A stretch of DNA of 64,000 bases, from the NCBI RefSeq assembly GCF_042466685.1, contig NZ_CP170448.1, positions 1,054,001-1,118,000 on the forward strand, read 5' to 3'. The position numbers and the translations under genes are program-made. The notes below the pieces were generated by a model, which worked only from the letters and a program-made list of their open reading frames with translations, did not search any database and was not told the origin of the DNA. The DNA comes from Vreelandella sp042466685. GTDB lineage: Bacteria; Pseudomonadota; Gammaproteobacteria; Pseudomonadales; Halomonadaceae. Below are positions 60,103-64,000 of the stretch, piece by piece (the first letter of the stretch is position 1; the number at the start of each line of letters is the position of its first letter).

Positions 60103-60546
60103 ATGGAATCAGGTCTTTCAACTCTGCTAAGTGTCTCAATCGATTTCGAGACCTCCCACCTGTTCTTCCCTAGGATAATCCACTGGATCATGGCGGGTCT
60201 CTTTGCCCTGATTCTGGTGACGAAGGTAGCTCCTTTCATGGCCGCAGTGAAACGGGGAGAGCGCACCATGCCCATTATTGGTGAGGCCAGGGATAATTTC
60301 CGCTTCTTCGGCACGCTCGCCTTGATTGCGGCGTATTTTTACTTCATGGCCGTGGTGGGCGATATGTTCCCCTACACAGGCTATGGCTTCCTGCTGGTAT
60401 CGATGGTTTTCGTTCTTCTGATGTCACTGCTCTATCTGCATGATTGGACGAAAAAGGCGCTTACCATCGTCGTGGTCAATGCCATCGTCGCCCCTAGTCT
60501 GGCCTGGTTCGTTCTCGCCAAGCTGTTCACTATCACCTTACCGTGA
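60103..60546 (+). CDS. TTT transporter small membrane subunit (TctB-like), second set
   Basis: A 147-residue, four-helix protein (helices around HWIMAGLFALILV, FFGTLALIAAYFYF, GYGFLLVSMVFVLLMSLLYL and IVAPSLAWFVLAKLF). The ATG at 60103 has CGGAG five bases upstream; an ATG at 60088 is also in frame. Assignment rests mainly on size, topology and position between the binding protein and TctA. Confidence 0.78.
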   Translation: MESGLSTLLSVSIDFETSHLFFPRIIHWIMAGLFALILVTKVAPFMAAVKRGERTMPIIGEARDNFRFFGTLALIAAYFYFMAVVGDMFPYTGYGFLLVSMVFVLLMSLLYLHDWTKKALTIVVVNAIVAPSLAWFVLAKLFTITLP

Positions 60547-60563
60547 CCGGAGCGAGTGCCACC

Positions 60564-62126
60564 ATGGAATTCCTCTCACTTCTCGATATAACCTTCTTTT
60601 TACTCGCCGGGTTCGGTGCTCTGGTCGGCATCATCTTCGGTGCTATCCCTGGCATGACCGCTACTATGGCAGTGGCTGTTTGCCTGCCGCTGACTTACGC
60701 CCTTGGTTTACACCATGGCTTAGCGCTGCTGCTTGGCCTCTATGTGGGCGGTATATCTGGCGGGATGGTTCCGGCAGTACTGCTCAATATTCCCGGTACA
60801 CCCTCTTCCATTACCACCACCTTTGATGGCTACCCGATGGCTCAAAAGGGGGAGGGTGAAAAAGCACTAAAAATATGCGTCATCGCTTCAGTGATCGGTG
60901 GCCTTATTAGCGCCGCTATACTCTTCTTGTTTGCGCCTCTGCTGGCCGATTTTTCGATCAAGTTCTCCTATGTAGAGAAGTTTTTGATCATTTTGTTAGC
61001 GCTGAGTGTCATTGCTTCGCTCTCCAGCAGCATGCTGATTGGCATCTTTAGCGGCGTTATCGGTATCTGGCTGAGCCTGATCGGTGACTACAGCATCTCT
61101 GATGGTGGCAATGGCAAAACCCGGCTGATGTTTGATTTCATGGAACCCTACTTATTTGAAGGGTTTTCCCTGCTGCCGGTGCTGATCGGGGTGTTTGGTA
61201 TCTCCACGATTCTGCTTGAGGCGGAAAAGGGGGCGAAGAGTGATTTGGCCAACCAGCGCATCAAACTCAGCAAGGGAGCAGGCTTTTCGCTTTCGATCTT
61301 TAACGGACGCCTAACGAACCTGGTGCGTTCGTCTTTTATCGGCACCTTCGTTGGCATGTTGCCTGGGGTCGGTGGCAGCGCCGCCTCCGTATTGGCTTAT
61401 ACCCAAGAGAAAAACTTAACCCGTGATTCATCGCAAATGGGCAAAGGGGCGCCTCAAGGGCTTATCGCCTCGGAGTCCGCCAATAATGCGTTGACCGGTG
61501 GTGCGCTGATTCCACTTCTCTCATTGGGCATCCCCGGTGATTCAACCACCGCTGTGCTGATTGGTGCGTTCACGCTGCAGGGCATTCAGGTCGGGCCGCT
61601 ATTTATTCCCGAGAATACCGACACCTGGTACGTCATGATGACGGCCCTGGTGTTCGCCAATATCGTGATGTTTTTCTTAATGTTCTATGCCATTAAGTAC
61701 ATCGCCAAAGTGGTCATGGTGCCCAAGCATATTCTCTTCCCCATCATTGTGATGATGTGTGTGGTCGGTGCCTATGCCATCAACTACGGCATTATGTTTG
61801 ATGTCTGGACGCTGCTGATTTTCGGCGTTTTAGGCTACCTGGTGCAGAAAATTGGTTTGGAAGTGGCCCCGCTAATTATTGGCTTTATCTTGGGGAGCCA
61901 AGCCGAGGTCTACTTCGTCAAGAGCCTGGAGTCGTTCGGTACTTTCTCGATCTTTTTCACCAAAAGCCCCATTGCCATGGTGCTATGGGGGTTGATTGTT
62001 GCCTCGCTAATGTTCGCGGTCGTCATGGGCTTCAAGTCCCGCGTCAGGGAAAAAATGGAGCTGACCCAGGTAACGGGCAGTACACACACAGCCTCAGGAA
62101 AGGGTCATGACACAGACAACGACTAA
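60564..62126 (+). CDS. TTT transporter large membrane subunit (TctA), second set
   Basis: A 520-residue TctA permease. It contains GIIFGAIPGMTATMAVAVCL, VLLNIPGTPSSITTTFDGYP, GTFVGMLPGVGGSAASVLAY and LIPLLSLGIPGDSTTAVLIG. An in-frame GTG at 60543 overlaps the tctB stop and is the alternative start. Its end overlaps garD by 20 bp, which links transport and catabolism in one operon. Confidence 0.92.
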   Translation: MEFLSLLDITFFLLAGFGALVGIIFGAIPGMTATMAVAVCLPLTYALGLHHGLALLLGLYVGGISGGMVPAVLLNIPGTPSSITTTFDGYPMAQKGEGEKALKICVIASVIGGLISAAILFLFAPLLADFSIKFSYVEKFLIILLALSVIASLSSSMLIGIFSGVIGIWLSLIGDYSISDGGNGKTRLMFDFMEPYLFEGFSLLPVLIGVFGISTILLEAEKGAKSDLANQRIKLSKGAGFSLSIFNGRLTNLVRSSFIGTFVGMLPGVGGSAASVLAYTQEKNLTRDSSQMGKGAPQGLIASESANNALTGGALIPLLSLGIPGDSTTAVLIGAFTLQGIQVGPLFIPENTDTWYVMMTALVFANIVMFFLMFYAIKYIAKVVMVPKHILFPIIVMMCVVGAYAINYGIMFDVWTLLIFGVLGYLVQKIGLEVAPLIIGFILGSQAEVYFVKSLESFGTFSIFFTKSPIAMVLWGLIVASLMFAVVMGFKSRVREKMELTQVTGSTHTASGKGHDTDND

Positions 62127-63675
62127 TACGAGCGTAATTCGCATACACCCCAACGATAACGTCGCCATCGTGGTTGAGCAGGGCGGTCTCGCTGAGGGTG
62201 CCGCCATTGAGGGGGGGATCACCACCACAATGGCTATTCCACAGGGGCATAAGGTGGCCCTAACGGAGCTGGCGGAGGGTGAGCGCATCATTCGCTACGG
62301 TGAAGTGATCGGTACGGCAGCTACGCCTATTCCCCGAGGCGGCCACGTCAGCGAGACCAACTTGCACATGCCAACACCACCGCCACTTGCGGATCTACCG
62401 CTGGCGACCCGGCCAGCACCGAAAACCGAGCCGCTTGAAGGATATACCTTCGAGGGCTTTCGTAACTCTGACGGCAGTGTGGGCACCAAAAATGTACTGG
62501 GTATCACCACCAGTGTGCAGTGTGTCGCCGGTACCGTCGACTTCGTCGTGCAGCGGATTAAACGCGAGCTGCTGCCGCGATTTCCCAACGTGGATGATGT
62601 GGTGGGGCTTAATCACTCATATGGTTGTGGCGTCGCCATTAATGCGCCTGCGGCTATTGTGCCCATTCGGACGCTTAAAAATATCGCCCTGAATCCCAAT
62701 TTTGGTAACGAGGTAATGATCATCGGTTTGGGCTGCGAGAAGCTGCAACCCTCGACACTACTGTCCGATCGACCGGTGAGAATTTATGAAAACACCGAGG
62801 CTGCCGACCCTGACGCCAACGTGCTGAGCCTTCAGGATGACTCTTTTCAGGGCTTCGGCGAGATGGTCGAGGGTATCCTGTCCATGGCCGAACGACACCT
62901 TGAGCGACTCAATCGACGCCAGCGTGAAACCTGCCCGGCGTCCGAGCTCGTCGTCGGCATGCAGTGTGGCGGCAGCGATGCCTTTTCGGGGGTGACGGCT
63001 AACCCTGCGGTGGGCTTTGCAACCGACCTGATTGTACGGGCAGGCGGCAGCGTGATGTTCTCTGAAGTTACCGAGGTGCGCGATGCCATCCATCTGTTAA
63101 CCCCGCGCGCTATTGACGAAGAGGTGGGTAGGGCACTGATTGAGCAGATGGCGTGGTACGACAACTACCTGGCTCAAGGCCAGGCAGACCGTAGCGCCAA
63201 CACCTCCCCGGGCAACAAGAAAGGTGGTCTTTCCAATATCGTTGAGAAGGCGCTGGGCTCGGTGATCAAGTCTGGCAACTCGCCGATTGTCGATGTCATC
63301 GGCCCCGGTGAAAGGCTACGCCGTAAGGGATTGACCTTCGCCGCCACCCCGGCCAGTGATTTCATCTGTGGCACGCTCCAGTTAGCTGCGGGCATGAATC
63401 TGCAGGTATTCACCACAGGTCGGGGTACACCCTATGGCTTGGCCATGGTGCCGGTGTTGAAAGTTTCCACCAACTCAGCGTTGGGAAAACGGTGGCACGA
63501 CATCATCGATCTTGATGCGGGGCGGATTGCCACTGGAGATGCCAGCATTGAAGAGGTGGGCTGGGAGCTTTTCCATCTCATTCTTGAGGTGGCCAGCGGC
63601 CGCCAACAGGCCGCCGCTGATCGGCTAGGTATTCATAACGATTTGGTGCTGTTTAATCCTGCGCCAGTGACTTGA
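62107..63675 (+). CDS. garD: Galactarate dehydratase
   Basis: A 522-residue enzyme closely matching E. coli GarD. It has an N-terminal SAF-like domain (DNVAIVVEQGGL, IPQGHKVALTEL, IIRYGEVIG), then VGTKNVLGITTSVQCVAG, GLNHSYGCGVAI, VVGMQCGGSDAFSGVTANPA and FAATPASDFICGTLQLAAGM. It dehydrates galactarate to 5-keto-4-deoxyglucarate, joining the GudD branch at KdgD. AAAGGG precedes the ATG. Confidence 0.95.
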   Translation: MTQTTTNTSVIRIHPNDNVAIVVEQGGLAEGAAIEGGITTTMAIPQGHKVALTELAEGERIIRYGEVIGTAATPIPRGGHVSETNLHMPTPPPLADLPLATRPAPKTEPLEGYTFEGFRNSDGSVGTKNVLGITTSVQCVAGTVDFVVQRIKRELLPRFPNVDDVVGLNHSYGCGVAINAPAAIVPIRTLKNIALNPNFGNEVMIIGLGCEKLQPSTLLSDRPVRIYENTEAADPDANVLSLQDDSFQGFGEMVEGILSMAERHLERLNRRQRETCPASELVVGMQCGGSDAFSGVTANPAVGFATDLIVRAGGSVMFSEVTEVRDAIHLLTPRAIDEEVGRALIEQMAWYDNYLAQGQADRSANTSPGNKKGGLSNIVEKALGSVIKSGNSPIVDVIGPGERLRRKGLTFAATPASDFICGTLQLAAGMNLQVFTTGRGTPYGLAMVPVLKVSTNSALGKRWHDIIDLDAGRIATGDASIEEVGWELFHLILEVASGRQQAAADRLGIHNDLVLFNPAPVT

Positions 63676-63728
63676 TCACCTGAATAAAGTTTCAACTTGG
63701 GTCAATAATAAGTAGAGGTTTACGAGAT

Positions 63729-64000
63729 ATGTTTCCAAAAATTAAATCAATGAAAGTGGTACCTGTCGCTGGTTACGACGGTTTCTTATTAAATCTCAGT
63801 GGTGGTCACGCCCCCTGGTTTATCCGCTGTGTGGTCATCCTTGAGGATTACGCAGGTAATCAAGGCGTGGGTGAGATCCCTTCCAGTGGCGGCATTCTTA
63901 ACGGGCTGGAGCAGTGCCGTGAGTTGGTAGAAGGCTCGCAAATCAATAACATCAAGCACACCCTCAATCAGGTTCGCCTGCGTTTAGCCCAGAACGGACG
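63729..64000 (+). CDS. Second glucarate dehydratase paralogue, 3' truncated by window edge
   Basis: The frame is open from an ATG at 63729 to the window end, about 90 codons. It begins MFPKIKSMKVVPVAGYDGFL and continues LSGGHAPWFIRCVVILED and VGEIPSSGGILNGL, matching the N-terminus of GudD-family enzymes. It differs clearly from the gudD at 52276, so the locus has two family members. No active-site residues lie in the visible part. Confidence 0.8.
   Translation, partial: MFPKIKSMKVVPVAGYDGFLLNLSGGHAPWFIRCVVILEDYAGNQGVGEIPSSGGILNGLEQCRELVEGSQINNIKHTLNQVRLRLAQNG

Overview
The window looks like chromosomal DNA of a gammaproteobacterium of the Halomonas type. This is an inference from gene content and moderately high GC: peptide siderophore genes, TRAP and TTT solute transporters, and sugar-acid catabolism. 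No rRNA, tRNA, CRISPR array, phage or transposase gene was recognised.

Bases 1-34.5 kb are almost entirely iron acquisition. The left edge cuts a non-ribosomal peptide synthetase whose last module (A-PCP-TE) is visible. A leftward operon follows: ornithine N5-monooxygenase (pvdA-like), hydroxyornithine formyltransferase (pvdF-like), a TonB receptor and a FhuD-type binding protein. Rightward genes add two paralogous PvdE-like exporters, a fused FhuB permease and a FhuF reductase; a siderophore-interacting flavoreductase and a cytochrome b561 point left. The product is probably a hydroxamate peptide siderophore containing formyl-hydroxyornithine. After a vapBC / higBA toxin-antitoxin patch comes an AraC-TonB receptor-methyltransferase-MFS uptake operon. 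Two complete FecI-FecR-receptor surface-signalling systems follow, each with its own FhuD homologue; the second also has a FhuF. Fur-box-like sites precede the main iron transcription units. No FhuC ATPase is present.

Bases 34.7-47.2 kb hold argO and ltaE, which were apparently once convergent neighbours. They are now separated by an island of about 11 kb for glucuronide and uronate use: uxaC, a GH31 glycosidase, a TRAP transporter, a GH2 beta-glucuronidase, a GntR regulator and uxuA. The argO/ltaE junction is duplicated at both island ends.

Bases 47.3-52 kb are mixed housekeeping genes: an FAD oxidoreductase, speG, an M48 lipoprotein protease and a metallophosphoesterase. Between the protease and the phosphoesterase lie a GNAT gene remnant and two unlisted, mutually homologous genes of 37-38 codons. 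Each of these has its own Shine-Dalgarno sequence and terminator.

Bases 52-64 kb are a glucarate/galactarate locus: gudD, two TTT transporters (tctCBA twice), a YiaK-type dehydrogenase, kdgD, garD and the start of a second gudD paralogue cut by the window edge. Two transcription units in it share an 84-bp upstream element that is probably a common operator and promoter.
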